A stretch of DNA of 21,070 nt from a virus, in the IMG/VR virus record IMGVR_UViG_3300009181_000425, positions 1-21,070 of that record; one strand, given 5' to 3'. Every line of letters begins with the position of its first letter. The first letter of the stretch is position 1. The notes beneath the pieces are model-generated. The model had not been told where the DNA came from and made no database searches. It worked only from the letters and a program-made list of their open reading frames with translations. Below are positions 7,205-15,169 of this stretch, in pieces. The position numbers and the translations under genes were made by a program.

Positions 7205-7852
7205 ATGGCTAATCTAAACGCCAAACATGGCGCAATTGCTAAGTGCATGAGGAACGGATCAAGAGACGTCCCTTTACGCGCTTATTATGTAGCAGCTTCC
7301 TATGCTACCGCTTTATATATTGGGGACGCAGTTTCCCGTATCGCTGGGGACTCCAATACCGCAGCCATTAAACTAGCAGCAGGGGCCATGCTAGGGGGCG
7401 CTGAAGCCTTCGGCCCAGGTGCTTTGCAAAAAGTTGAACGCGCAGCTAATGGTGATACCAATGCCATTACCGGCTTCGTCCAAAAGATCGGTTTCTCTGC
7501 TGCAGATGCTTCTTGCTTCCGAGCAGGATATAAACCAGCATCAACTGAAGCCGTAGTTTTTGTTGCTGACCACCCAGATACCATTTTTGAAATGCAAGCC
7601 TCAGCTGCTTTTGTTGCAACCGATGTCGGCAAAAACACCAATATAACCGGTTCTGGTGGTTCAACGGTAACCGGCCTTGCCTCAACTGAAGCTGACTCCG
7701 CTGCAATGGCAACAGGTAACTCTACCTACCAATTGCGCATAGTTGGAGTTTCTGGTGACCCATTGAACAATGACGTAGCTGCAAATAATGCTAATATATT
7801 AGTTCAAATCAACAATCACACTGACGTAGACGTCGCTAAGGCAGGGGTATAA
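7205..7852 (+). CDS. Probable capsid-associated virion protein
   Basis: This 215-residue, Ala/Gly-rich protein ends 1 nt before the major capsid gene. It has no transmembrane or signal segment. Its N-terminal part carries RDVPLRAYYVAASYATALYIGD and a Gly/Ala core. The C-terminal part has Ser/Thr/Gly-rich beta-like stretches ending NANILVQINNHTDVD. Composition and location suggest a virion component such as a decoration or cement protein. The C-terminal pattern (values, SGDPLNNDVAANNANILVQI) looks like a beta-barrel domain. Codon use is somewhat richer in GCx and GGx than the terminase genes but still matches its neighbours. The ATG at 7205 is preceded by AGAGG. I do not recognise a named family. 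Confidence 0.65.
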   Translation: MANLNAKHGAIAKCMRNGSRDVPLRAYYVAASYATALYIGDAVSRIAGDSNTAAIKLAAGAMLGGAEAFGPGALQKVERAANGDTNAITGFVQKIGFSAADASCFRAGYKPASTEAVVFVADHPDTIFEMQASAAFVATDVGKNTNITGSGGSTVTGLASTEADSAAMATGNSTYQLRIVGVSGDPLNNDVAANNANILVQINNHTDVDVAKAGV

Positions 7853-7853
7853 C

Positions 7854-8756
7854 ATGAGTGGATCAATTTCAAGAGCAGATTGGGCACGCATGCTCGTACC
7901 TGCGGTTAACACAGTTCTAGGTGACAGCTATGCTGATTACCCAGAAGTTTATAAACAAGTCTTCAATGTAAGACAATCAGACCAAGCAGTTGAAGAATTG
8001 CTCGTTATGTCTGGCATTGGTTTATTGGAAGCTGTTGCTGAAGGCGGCAGTATCTCTAATGACCGTATGAGACAATTATATTCTATCAATTTTGCCCATG
8101 CAAAATATGGTAAAATGTTGTCAATTACCCAAGAAATGTTAGATGATGGCAAAGCTGTTAAAATCTTAGAAAAACAAGCTCGCGCTTTAAAACGTGCTGC
8201 AATGGAAACTAAGAATAAAGTAGCTATTGACATCCTCAATAACTCTACCTCTACCTTAGGCGCCGATGGCGTAGCATTATTAAGTATTGCTCACCCATCT
8301 TCTGCCGGTAACCAATCCAACAGATTAGCAGTCGATGCTGACTTGTCAGAAGCTTCAATTGAGCAATCATACATTGAAATGGCTGATATTCGCGATGACC
8401 GTGGTGTCCGCATTCAAGTAATGCCTAAGAAACTTATCGTTCCTAGAGCATTATGCTTCGAAGCCGCTAGAATCTTAGAATCCGATGGCCGTGCAAGCAC
8501 TTCAGATAACGACATTAATGCTTTAAAGATGAAAAAAATCATCTCAGAAGTAGTTGTTGTTGATCATCTAACCGATACTGATGCTTACCACTTCATTACC
8601 AACGTAGATGATGGTCTTATCATGTTCGAACGTAAAGCCTTAGGTGTTGACAGTGAACCCCACTTCGCACACGATGCTATTCAGTTCCGTGCATTGATGA
8701 GATTCTCAGTAGGTTGGGGCGATTGGAGAGGCGTTTTCGGCTCACCAGGTGCTTAA
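7854..8756 (+). CDS. Major capsid protein, Mu gpT-like HK97-fold type
   Basis: The 300-residue protein should be the main shell subunit. The opening SGSISRADWARMLVPAVNTVLGDSY, then DYPEVYKQVF, and the helical block GKMLSITQEMLDDGKAVKI resemble the Mu gpT-like major head subunit group, a HK97-fold family. A later segment RIQVMPKKLIVPRAL matches the part that in these proteins builds the A-domain strands, and the C-terminus RALMRFSVGWGDWRGVFGSPGA fits a final beta strand. No N-terminal delta domain or protease site is obvious, which fits a separate scaffold. It starts right after the previous stop with AGGGG as ribosome-binding site and is followed by a 124-nt gap holding a hairpin. Assignment is strong by position and pattern; the precise family is from memory. 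Confidence 0.85.
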   Translation: MSGSISRADWARMLVPAVNTVLGDSYADYPEVYKQVFNVRQSDQAVEELLVMSGIGLLEAVAEGGSISNDRMRQLYSINFAHAKYGKMLSITQEMLDDGKAVKILEKQARALKRAAMETKNKVAIDILNNSTSTLGADGVALLSIAHPSSAGNQSNRLAVDADLSEASIEQSYIEMADIRDDRGVRIQVMPKKLIVPRALCFEAARILESDGRASTSDNDINALKMKKIISEVVVVDHLTDTDAYHFITNVDDGLIMFERKALGVDSEPHFAHDAIQFRALMRFSVGWGDWRGVFGSPGA

Positions 8757-8810
8757 TACTCTATAGTTACCTAAAACATACAGTGTTTAAAGGATACTAA
8801 ATACTTCACA

Positions 8811-8854
8811 GTAGCTTGCCGCAAATCGACTGGAAAGGAATCCAGACAAGCTAC
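8811..8854 (+). promoter_or_regulatory. Nested hairpin between capsid gene and next block
   Basis: GTAGCTTG (8811-8818) pairs perfectly with CAAGCTAC (8847-8854). Inside, CTGGA (8830-8834) pairs with TCCAG (8841-8845) across the purine loop AAGGAA. The left side of the internal loop (8819-8829, CCGCAAATCGA) is 11 nt and the right side is 1 nt. No run of T follows, so it is not a standard intrinsic terminator. It lies 26 nt before the next start codon. It could be an RNA-processing or stability element, an attenuator that lowers read-through after the capsid gene, or a translation control element. Confidence 0.6.
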
Positions 8855-8880
8855 ACCAATTCATAAAAGGCATAATATAT

Positions 8881-9300
8881 ATGGCTAGAAGTACATTCTC
8901 AGGTCCAGTTAATTCAACCGCAGGCTTTCAAATTGCCGGCGTAGCAATAGGCTCTACCGCCGCCGAATTAAATTCACGTACTGATGATTCTGCAATGGAA
9001 GAAACCATCGCTGCAGCTGGTGCTTTAAGCACATCTGTCGCAGTTTCACATTTAGCAATAGTAGCAGGGGGTGCCGTTACTTTAGCTGCGCCAACCAAAC
9101 CAGGCTTCATAAAAATAATTGACGTAACCACTTTTGGTTCCAACGTTACACTAGCATTAACAAACGTTGTTGAAGGTACAGCAGCCACTACTGCTACATT
9201 TACCTCTACCGCAGGACGATTAGTCCTAGTATCTAACTCTGTAACCTCTGGAAAATGGATAGTGTTAAAACAGTCCGCTGCAGGATTGACATTAACATAA
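8881..9300 (+). CDS. Small beta-rich virion protein (shares a domain with the 18547 gene)
   Basis: The 139-residue protein begins with a module of the kind ARSTFSGPVNSTAGFQIAG, then STAAELN, an N-terminal pattern I recall from phage virion proteins. Residues about 52-139 form a beta-rich domain: VSHLAIVAGGAVTLAAPT, PGFIKII, NVTLALTNV, a Thr-rich loop, LVLVSN and GKWIVLK. A clearly similar pattern occurs at the C-terminus of the protein encoded at 18547-18954. There is no signal or membrane segment. It is preceded by AAAGG about 10 nt before the ATG. It is probably a decoration or accessory virion protein, but no specific function can be claimed. Confidence 0.68.
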   Translation: MARSTFSGPVNSTAGFQIAGVAIGSTAAELNSRTDDSAMEETIAAAGALSTSVAVSHLAIVAGGAVTLAAPTKPGFIKIIDVTTFGSNVTLALTNVVEGTAATTATFTSTAGRLVLVSNSVTSGKWIVLKQSAAGLTLT

Positions 9301-9318
9301 TCTTAGGAGTAATACGCA

Positions 9319-9945
9319 ATGGCTAGACCTAAAATATTCACAATTGTTCCCGTTGCCGCATCAGCTAACGACATTTGCTTATCTCAAACCAGGGCTTCTG
9401 CGGGGGCCCTAACCCTTAATGGCGCTAAAGCAGGTACCACTTTTGACTTTGCAAGAAAGTTAGATTTAGTTTCTGCGGGCAACCTTAGTGCTATTACCTT
9501 TACTTGTGTAGGAACTGACGCTGACGGAAGAGCTTTGTCTGAAGCTGTTACTGGCCCAAACGCCAATACAGTGCAAAGTACAAAATACTTCCAAACTGTA
9601 ACATCTATTACAGCATCAGCAAACATGTCAGCAGTAAATATAACTGTCGGTACGTCTGATGACTTAGCAACTAAGAAGTACTTACTTAATTTCTATGATG
9701 AAATTGCAGCCGCAATAGCAGTACACTTAACTGCCGGAACTGCTACTTTTTCAGTACAAGAAACCTACTCTACTCCAGACGGAGTAAACGACACAGAGGT
9801 ATGGATAACTCCAACAGCCCTTAGTGCCAAATCTGCTACACTTGTTGCACCTTTGGACGTACATGCTAAAGCTTGTCGGCTAATAACCACTACCTTTTCC
9901 GCTCCAACTTTAAGCTTCAATATAACACAAAGTGCCGGACTATAA
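9319..9945 (+). CDS. Conserved phage virion protein, beta-rich
   Basis: The 208-residue protein is Thr/Ala-rich and predicted to be mostly beta. Its beginning (VAASANDICLSQTRASAGALTLNGA), middle (FTCVGTDADGRALSEAVTGPN, then TKYFQTVTSITASANMSAVNITVGTSDD) and end (TTTFSAPTLSFNITQSAGL) follow a pattern I recall from small proteins in many phage structural modules. It has no transmembrane or catalytic motif. AGGAG lies 10 nt before the ATG, and the tail-fibre gene begins 4 nt after its stop. It is likely a virion component, perhaps decoration or tail attachment. The exact role is unknown and that part is inference. Confidence 0.68.
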   Translation: MARPKIFTIVPVAASANDICLSQTRASAGALTLNGAKAGTTFDFARKLDLVSAGNLSAITFTCVGTDADGRALSEAVTGPNANTVQSTKYFQTVTSITASANMSAVNITVGTSDDLATKKYLLNFYDEIAAAIAVHLTAGTATFSVQETYSTPDGVNDTEVWITPTALSAKSATLVAPLDVHAKACRLITTTFSAPTLSFNITQSAGL

Positions 9946-9949
9946 CTAA

Positions 9950-12160
9950 ATGGCAACATTTACTGGGCTGAAGCCTAAAGATACCTATGACTCAATTTTG
10001 CACGTAGAAAATAACGATACAGTAAATGCGTCGTTACAGTATGTGCAAGATGGTTATGGAAATAACACAACGATTAGAGTTTCTACCTTAGGTACCGAGA
10101 TTAACAATCCCTCCCTTATTGGTACCGTCACTCTAGGGTCCCCCTTGTCTGTGGCAAATGGGGGCTTAGGTGTTTCTTTATCTGATCCAAATGCAGATAG
10201 AATCTTATTTTGGGACGATTCAGCTGGAAGCTATACCTATTTAAGTTTAGGTACAAATTTATCCATTACTGGCACTACAATAAATGTATCAGGTGGCTTG
10301 ACCGATGCCGATTATGGAGACATAATTGTATCTGGCGCCGGCACAGTAATGACCATAGATAACTTAGCTGTTACTTATGGAAAGATACAAAATGTATCGG
10401 CTACAGATAAACTATTAGGAAGAAGTACTGCAGGCGCTGGAGTTATTGAAGAAATAACTTGCACTGGCTACGCTAGAAGCTTATTAGATGATGCCACCTC
10501 CTCAGATGCCAGAACTACATTAGGATTAGGTACATTAGCTACCCAATCTGGCACGTTCAGTGGTACTTCCTCGGGGACTAATACTGGCGACCAAACAATA
10601 ACTTTAACTGGTGACGTTACAGGTTCCGGAACAGGTTCTTTTGCTACAACTATAGCTAACGATGTTGTAACATATGCTAAAATGCAAAATGTATCAACTA
10701 CTGATAGATTATTAGGTCGGGTAAGCGCCGCTGCCGGCGATATTGAAGAAATTCCAATAACCGACTTTGTGCAAACTATATTAGATGATGCCGACGCCTC
10801 AGCTGTCAGAACTACCCTAGGATTGGGCACACTGGCCACACAGTCAGGCACTTTTAGTGGAACTTCTTCCGGCACCAATACTGGCGATCAAAATCTATTC
10901 AGTACAATAGCAGTTTCTGGACAATCTGACGTAGTAGCAGATGCGGCTTCAGATACCCTAACGTTAGTAGCTGGAGCAAATGTAACCATAACTACTAATG
11001 CTGGGACGGATACAATAACTATCGCAGCTTCCGGAGGCGGGGGCGGCGGACTTGGGGACGGAGATTATGGAGACATAACTGTATCCGGCACTAGCACGGT
11101 ATTGACTATTGATAATGATGTTGTAACATATGCAAAGATGCAAAATGTTTCAGCAACAGATAGATTACTGGGAAGAGTAAGTGCACTGGCGGGGGACGTG
11201 GAAGAAATTCCAATAACCGACTTTGTCCAGACTATTTTAGATGATACAGATGCCGCCACAGTACGGGGAACTATTGGAGCTGCTGCGAGTGGAGCCAACA
11301 CTGACCTAACTTCAGTATATTTAAACAATACTGGGTTAAAAATTAAAGATACTAATGCTTCACATGGACTTACCATTGCTCCAGGTTCTGACATTACAGC
11401 AGACAGAACTTTAACAGTGACTACTGGAGACGCGGACAGAACTTTAACCATAAGTGGAAGTACTACGCTATCGGGTGGAACACACTCAGGCACCAATACT
11501 GGGGACCAAACAATAACCCTAACGGGAGCTGTAACAGGCTCTGGTACCGGTTCTTTTGCTACATCCTATGGGGATGTTGAGATATCTTCTATTGCAGGAT
11601 TAACTTCAGCCGCAGATAGCGCACCATATTACACAGGCTCTGGAACTGCAGCATTAATGACTGTTACCTCTGCAGCAAGAACTGTATTAGATGATGCTTC
11701 AGTAGGGGCCATGTTAACAACATTAGGCGGGCAACCACTAGATGCTACATTAACATCTTTAGCTGCTTATAATACTAATGGTGTTATCTGTCAAACTTCT
11801 GCTGATACTTTTACAGGTAGGACTATCACAGGAACTGCCAATCAAGTAACAGTTACTAATGGTGATGGCGTCTCTGGGGCCCCTACTTTATCAATACCTT
11901 ATAATGTTAATCTAGGCACTAGTTCTGTAGGACCCTCTTCAATAGCTTTCTTTGAAGATACTGACTTCGGAAGCAATAAAGTTACAGTTACAACACCTAC
12001 CGCTGGCTTATCTGCAGACTATACATTTACTTTACCCCCAGACGGAGGTACAGTAGATTATGTGCTGCGCACTGACGGAACCGGAGTAACGACTTGGGTA
12101 ACTGCCGGAGTAAATCTAGGTCTTACAACATTAATGGCTCAAGGTGTATTTTCAAATTAA
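9950..12160 (+). CDS. Tail fibre protein with internal repeats
   Basis: The 736-residue Thr/Gly/Ala/Asp-rich protein has the build of a trimeric phage tail fibre. The N-terminal ~45 residues (GLKPKDTYDSILHVEN, QYVQDGYGNNTTIRVST) match a recurring N-terminal module. NGGLGVSLSDPNADRILFWD (about 70-89) is another common fibre motif. Residues about 121-314 hold two consecutive repeats of 95-99 residues with AKMQNVSxTDRLLGR, EEIPITDFVQTILDD and GTNTGDQ, a third partial copy lies at about 372-450, and a fourth short piece near 509-544. The C-terminus (VTTPTAGLSADYTFTLPPDG) is the usual end-of-fibre module, with no chaperone domain. The start has no clear ribosome-binding site and may depend on the preceding gene. 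Receptor binding is inferred. Confidence 0.85.
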   Translation: MATFTGLKPKDTYDSILHVENNDTVNASLQYVQDGYGNNTTIRVSTLGTEINNPSLIGTVTLGSPLSVANGGLGVSLSDPNADRILFWDDSAGSYTYLSLGTNLSITGTTINVSGGLTDADYGDIIVSGAGTVMTIDNLAVTYGKIQNVSATDKLLGRSTAGAGVIEEITCTGYARSLLDDATSSDARTTLGLGTLATQSGTFSGTSSGTNTGDQTITLTGDVTGSGTGSFATTIANDVVTYAKMQNVSTTDRLLGRVSAAAGDIEEIPITDFVQTILDDADASAVRTTLGLGTLATQSGTFSGTSSGTNTGDQNLFSTIAVSGQSDVVADAASDTLTLVAGANVTITTNAGTDTITIAASGGGGGGLGDGDYGDITVSGTSTVLTIDNDVVTYAKMQNVSATDRLLGRVSALAGDVEEIPITDFVQTILDDTDAATVRGTIGAAASGANTDLTSVYLNNTGLKIKDTNASHGLTIAPGSDITADRTLTVTTGDADRTLTISGSTTLSGGTHSGTNTGDQTITLTGAVTGSGTGSFATSYGDVEISSIAGLTSAADSAPYYTGSGTAALMTVTSAARTVLDDASVGAMLTTLGGQPLDATLTSLAAYNTNGVICQTSADTFTGRTITGTANQVTVTNGDGVSGAPTLSIPYNVNLGTSSVGPSSIAFFEDTDFGSNKVTVTTPTAGLSADYTFTLPPDGGTVDYVLRTDGTGVTTWVTAGVNLGLTTLMAQGVFSN
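10310..10594 (+). repeat. Tail-fibre repeat A
   Basis: First coding repeat (95 codons), from DYGDIIVSG through the GTNTGDQ motif. Its last 28 codons (10511-10594) encode exactly the same residues as the end of repeat B although 17 of the 28 codons differ. Confidence 0.8.
10595..10891 (+). repeat. Tail-fibre repeat B
   Basis: Second coding repeat (99 codons), from TITLTGDVTGSG to the second GTNTGDQ. It shares the AKMQNVSTTDRLLGR and EEIPITDFVQTILDD segments with repeat C, the latter also nearly identical in DNA. Confidence 0.8.
11063..11300 (+). repeat. Tail-fibre repeat C (partial)
   Basis: Third copy, beginning DYGDITVSG like repeat A and continuing with AKMQNVSATDRLLGR and EEIPITDFVQTILDD like repeat B. 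It then diverges to VRGTIGAAASGANTD, lacking the end seen in A and B. A fragment resembling the GTNTGDQTITLTG junction occurs again at about 11476-11580. Confidence 0.75.
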
Positions 12161-12176
12161 TAAGGGGGCTATATAA

Positions 12177-12614
12177 ATGGCAGCTGGAACAAGTCCAATT
12201 TTCACTAACGTACCAAGAAATGGTTTTGCTAAAGTAACTGGCGTCGACGGCTCTATGGACGGTATAGACGCTGACGTTAAAGTAGTATTTACTGCCCATG
12301 CTACAAATGGTAGTTTCTTGCAAAGACTTATAATGCAACCCATAAGTACTTCTGGATCTACCACCACCTCAGCAGCGTCATTGCGGGTGTACCTAAACAA
12401 TGGAAGTACGGTAGGTACCGCAGCAAATAACCAATTAATAAAAGAGTGGTCACTAGCAGCAATTGCCGTAAACGTGGCAGGAACAACAATGTCCACTGGT
12501 TATGAACTACCACTTAATATTCAAATTGCCCCAGGATACGCCATATATGTGGGCGTTACTGCAATGGCAGCTAATACGCAATGGAACATCACTTCGGTCC
12601 ATGGTGACTACTAA
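12177..12614 (+). CDS. Small fibre-associated virion protein
   Basis: The 145-residue protein begins AAGTSPIFTNVPRNGFAKVTG and has regularly spaced hydrophobic strands (VKVVFTAHATNGSFLQRLIM, SLRVYLNNGSTVGTAANNQL, YELPLNIQIAPGYAIYVGV) ending ITSVHGDY. This is a beta-sandwich-like pattern I recall from small phage proteins near fibre genes. There is no membrane segment or catalytic motif. AAGGGGG sits about 9 nt before the ATG. The stop overlaps the next start as TAATG, coupling it to the Gly-rich adhesin-like protein, so it may belong to the same tail appendage. Role inferred from context. Confidence 0.65.
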   Translation: MAAGTSPIFTNVPRNGFAKVTGVDGSMDGIDADVKVVFTAHATNGSFLQRLIMQPISTSGSTTTSAASLRVYLNNGSTVGTAANNQLIKEWSLAAIAVNVAGTTMSTGYELPLNIQIAPGYAIYVGVTAMAANTQWNITSVHGDY

Positions 12615-13567
12615 TGTACCAACAGTTTGACCATCTATATTCAGCAGGTGAAAACCTATGGATATATACTAATGCGGTAGCGGCAACTACCTCCGTTTTA
12701 AGTTGGATGGTTTGGGAAAAACCTAAGAATGCTAAAGCAGTATACATTACTGCTATTGGTGGAGGTGGTGGAGGAGGAGGTGGGGGGGCATCCCTCACAC
12801 TGACAGCAGCAGGAGGAGGAGGCGGTGGAGGAAATGGAGCAACAACCCATGCCCTTTTTCCCGCTGCTTTATTGCCAGACTTACTATATATAAAAGTTGG
12901 AGTTGGCGGAACAGGAGGAACTGGACAAGTACAAGGTGGAGCGGCAGCAACTGCCGGGGCTGCTGGTACCTCCACTGTAGTGTGTTCGGCCATGACCGCC
13001 ACCGCCTTCTTTCAATTTGTAGAAGCCCTTGGCGGCGGAGCTGGAAACTTAGGAAGTGGAGCAAGCGCAGGGGCAGCAGTAACAGCAGCGGCTGCAAGTA
13101 CAGCATCTGCACTTAGTGCAATTGGAATTACATCCTTTATTGCCGGAGAAACAGGAAAAGCTGGTAGTGCGTCAGCTGCAGGCGGGGCAGCAACTTGGGC
13201 CAATGCCACAGCAAGCACATTGTGTACCGGAGGAGCAGGAGGTGGGGCAGTAAACGCCTCCAACACTACATTTGCAGGTGGAGCAATAACCGGCGCAGGG
13301 ATTGTACCTGGTATTACTGGTGGGGCCACTGCAGGAGGTGCCGGAAGTGGTTCCTATACCAAATTATTAGACCCTTTGTTTCCTTATTTATCGCTTGGCG
13401 GTTCTGGGGGAGGAGGTAACACCCTAGTCGGAACGGGAGGAAAAGGCGGGCATGGAGGATTTGGCTCGGGTGGCGGAGGAGGGGGCGCTACAAACGGTAC
13501 CGCGGCAGTAGCAGGAGCAGGTGGAAACGGGGGAAGTGGAATAGTGTTTATTCAGGTATTAACATAA
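12614..13567 (+). CDS. Glycine-rich adhesin-like tail protein, first copy
   Basis: The 317-residue protein has a short non-repetitive N-terminus containing WMVWEKPKNAKAVYITAI, directly followed by a run of ten glycines, then many GGxGG stretches separated by short hydrophobic strands (LLPDLLYIKVGVGGTGG, YLSLGGSGGGG) and a C-terminal GNGGSGIVFIQV. This matches the glycine-rich-domain layout of phage tail proteins. Polyglycine helices that pack side by side are known in the T-even-type S16 gp38 adhesin, so host-surface binding is a reasonable guess. It is coupled by TAATG to the genes on both sides and is paralogous to the next gene in layout. A G7 run at about 12781-12787 lies inside the first glycine block. 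Confidence 0.72.
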   Translation: MYQQFDHLYSAGENLWIYTNAVAATTSVLSWMVWEKPKNAKAVYITAIGGGGGGGGGGASLTLTAAGGGGGGGNGATTHALFPAALLPDLLYIKVGVGGTGGTGQVQGGAAATAGAAGTSTVVCSAMTATAFFQFVEALGGGAGNLGSGASAGAAVTAAAASTASALSAIGITSFIAGETGKAGSASAAGGAATWANATASTLCTGGAGGGAVNASNTTFAGGAITGAGIVPGITGGATAGGAGSGSYTKLLDPLFPYLSLGGSGGGGNTLVGTGGKGGHGGFGSGGGGGGATNGTAAVAGAGGNGGSGIVFIQVLT

Positions 13568-14469
13568 TGCAAAATAGAAACACAACCGCACTAGGACAAC
13601 CCTATACCTTTTTAGTTGGACCGGCTTCGACAACCTCAGTAACTCCTAGAACGTGCATTCCAAGAGACCCAAGAAAATGTCTATTTGCCGTGCTTAATGG
13701 AGGAGGAGGCGGAGGTTCCTCTGGATGGGCAGACGTTGCAGGAGCAACTGATACTGGCGGTGGAGGAGGGGGAGCTGGAGGAGACTGCGCCCGTATTTTT
13801 GCTCCCAGTTATTTATTACCAGGAGGAATAGAAGTAAGAATTGGGCAAGGGGGCGCTGGAGGGGCAGGTTCAAGACTAGCAAGTAATGCTGGACTTGGTG
13901 GAACTAGCACTGGTTTGTTCCATGGAAACACATACCCATCTACATCTAATGGCTCGTTCATTTATGTAGCAGGTGCTGGCGGCGGGGGGCAGGCATCACT
14001 AGACACAAGTGGCGGGCTTGGGGGAAACGCAGGAGGAACAGCAGCTACAGCATATGGAATAACAACGGTATATTCACTTTCCTCTGGAACACAAGGAAAC
14101 ACGAACACAACAGCAAACACTAGTTCTCGAGACATCTCAATTTCAGCTGGCGGATGTGGTGGCGGGGGCATAACTACTACAAATATTGCTGCTGCCGGAG
14201 GAGGATATTTCTCAGATGGTTTGCTGCCAGCAATTGCAGGGCCAACAGCAAACGGTGCCCTCCAAATAAACACACTATTCAACCCATTAGTGCATAGTGC
14301 TTGTTATGGAGGAACTGGAGGCGGATCTTCTACTGCAACAGGAGGAAACGGCGGACCTGGTGGACTGGGTTGCGGCGGAGGAGGAAGTGGTGCCAGTAAT
14401 TCCGCAGCTTCAAATAGTGGGGCCGGAGGTGCCGGCGGGCCAGGTTTTGCAATATTAATAGAAATTTAA
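13567..14469 (+). CDS. Glycine-rich adhesin-like tail protein, second copy
   Basis: The 300-residue protein has the same order of parts as the preceding one. A basic N-terminus with IPRDPRKCLFAVLN leads into GGGGGG, then SYLLPGGIEVRIGQGGAGGAG (compare LLPDLLYIKVGVGGTGGTG), a variable middle, and a C-terminal GNGGPGGLG through GGPGFAILIEI. The two therefore seem to be diverged duplicates with different variable centres, as expected of receptor-binding parts under selection. No signal peptide or membrane segment is seen. It starts at the TAATG overlap with the previous gene and is followed by the holin gene. Binding role is inferred. Confidence 0.7.
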   Translation: MQNRNTTALGQPYTFLVGPASTTSVTPRTCIPRDPRKCLFAVLNGGGGGGSSGWADVAGATDTGGGGGGAGGDCARIFAPSYLLPGGIEVRIGQGGAGGAGSRLASNAGLGGTSTGLFHGNTYPSTSNGSFIYVAGAGGGGQASLDTSGGLGGNAGGTAATAYGITTVYSLSSGTQGNTNTTANTSSRDISISAGGCGGGGITTTNIAAAGGGYFSDGLLPAIAGPTANGALQINTLFNPLVHSACYGGTGGGSSTATGGNGGPGGLGCGGGGSGASNSAASNSGAGGAGGPGFAILIEI

Positions 14470-14488
14470 CACAACATAGGAGAACAAA

Positions 14489-14929
14489 ATGGGCGGCATC
14501 ATTGGCGGATTAATTTCCGCACTAGGATCAATCTTCGGTTCCTTCTTCAACACCAAGGTCAAACAAGGTGAGGTAGTAGGAACCGCAGTTGAAGCAATCA
14601 GTACATTAGCTAGCTCTAATGCAGAGAGAGAAAGAGCAGCAGCACTAGTTGTTGCAGCAGAAGCTCAATCTGATAGTTGGTTAGCTAGGAATTGGAGACC
14701 TATAACTATGACCATATTTGTAGGTTTAATTGTATCTAGATTTTTCGGCTTAGTTCCAAGTCATATGAGCCCAGCAGAATATGACAGATTATGGGATTTA
14801 GTTGAAGTGGGAATGGGCGGATATGTAGTATCTCGTTCAGTAGAGAAGATAGTGGCCGGTTTAAATTTAAGCTCAGTCTTAAAGAAATATTTAGACCAGT
14901 TAACTACAAGTAAAAGTAACAATGACTAA
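14489..14929 (+). CDS. Holin, 3-TM gene-transfer-release type
   Basis: The 146-residue inner-membrane protein should form the lesion that times cell lysis. A glycine/hydrophobic N-terminal segment (1-20), a polar helical part (about 24-60), the signature SWLARNWRP (63-71), a membrane helix (about 72-88), SPAEYDRLWDLVEVGMGGYV (94-113) entering a further hydrophobic segment, and a charged C-terminus match the 3-TM holin family first noted in gene transfer agents. TAGGAG lies before the ATG. No endolysin gene is adjacent or seen in the window, so lysis would need an enzyme encoded elsewhere. The family match is from memory but the RNWRP signature is distinctive. Confidence 0.85.
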   Translation: MGGIIGGLISALGSIFGSFFNTKVKQGEVVGTAVEAISTLASSNAERERAAALVVAAEAQSDSWLARNWRPITMTIFVGLIVSRFFGLVPSHMSPAEYDRLWDLVEVGMGGYVVSRSVEKIVAGLNLSSVLKKYLDQLTTSKSNND

Positions 14930-14959
14930 CTAGTCGTAACACATAAAAGGTAAACATAA

Positions 14960-15112
14960 ATGATTGAATTTGTAATTGGCGCAGCTGTCGGTGCTGCAGT
15001 AGTATTTTTTAAAGATGACATTATTAAATTATTCAAAGGTGAAGCAGATATTGTAGAAGCCCCTAAGGTAGAAGTACCAGTAGAAGCCCCCAAACCAGAA
15101 GAAATTAAGTAG
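14960..15112 (+). CDS. 50-residue single-span membrane protein
   Basis: The ATG at 14960 opens a 50-codon frame: IEFVIGAAVGAAVVFF gives one N-terminal membrane helix, then a short amphipathic KDDIIKLFK, then an acidic, proline-rich tail (EAPKVEVPVEAPKPEEIK). AAAAGG lies about 9 nt upstream of the ATG. It follows the holin by 30 nt. The layout (one helix plus a charged, extended tail) suits an accessory lysis or anti-holin protein, but no family is recognised. Confidence 0.65.
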   Translation: MIEFVIGAAVGAAVVFFKDDIIKLFKGEADIVEAPKVEVPVEAPKPEEIK

Positions 15113-15117
15113 ACAAC

Positions 15118-15139
15118 AAGATAACTAGTATGTTATCTT
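15118..15139 (+). terminator. AT-rich hairpin, possible weak terminator
   Basis: AAGATAAC (15118-15125) and GTTATCTT (15132-15139) are perfect 8-bp arms around a 6-nt loop. There is no strong T-run after it (AAAGATATAGTATTT follows), so termination would be weak or absent. It sits just after the 50-residue gene and before the internal promoter. Confidence 0.4.
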
Positions 15140-15169
15140 AAAGATATAGTATTTCCAGTATAACTAATG

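Noticed and set aside
10310-11300. CRISPR-like or other nucleotide repeat array
   Set aside because: Repeats are long, in frame, diverged at third codon positions and encode fibre domains; no short identical repeats with spacers.
12589-13329. Proline-rich minus-strand frames opposite the glycine-rich genes
   Set aside because: Glycine codons (GGN) read as proline (CCN) on the other strand, so these are shadows of the real + strand genes.
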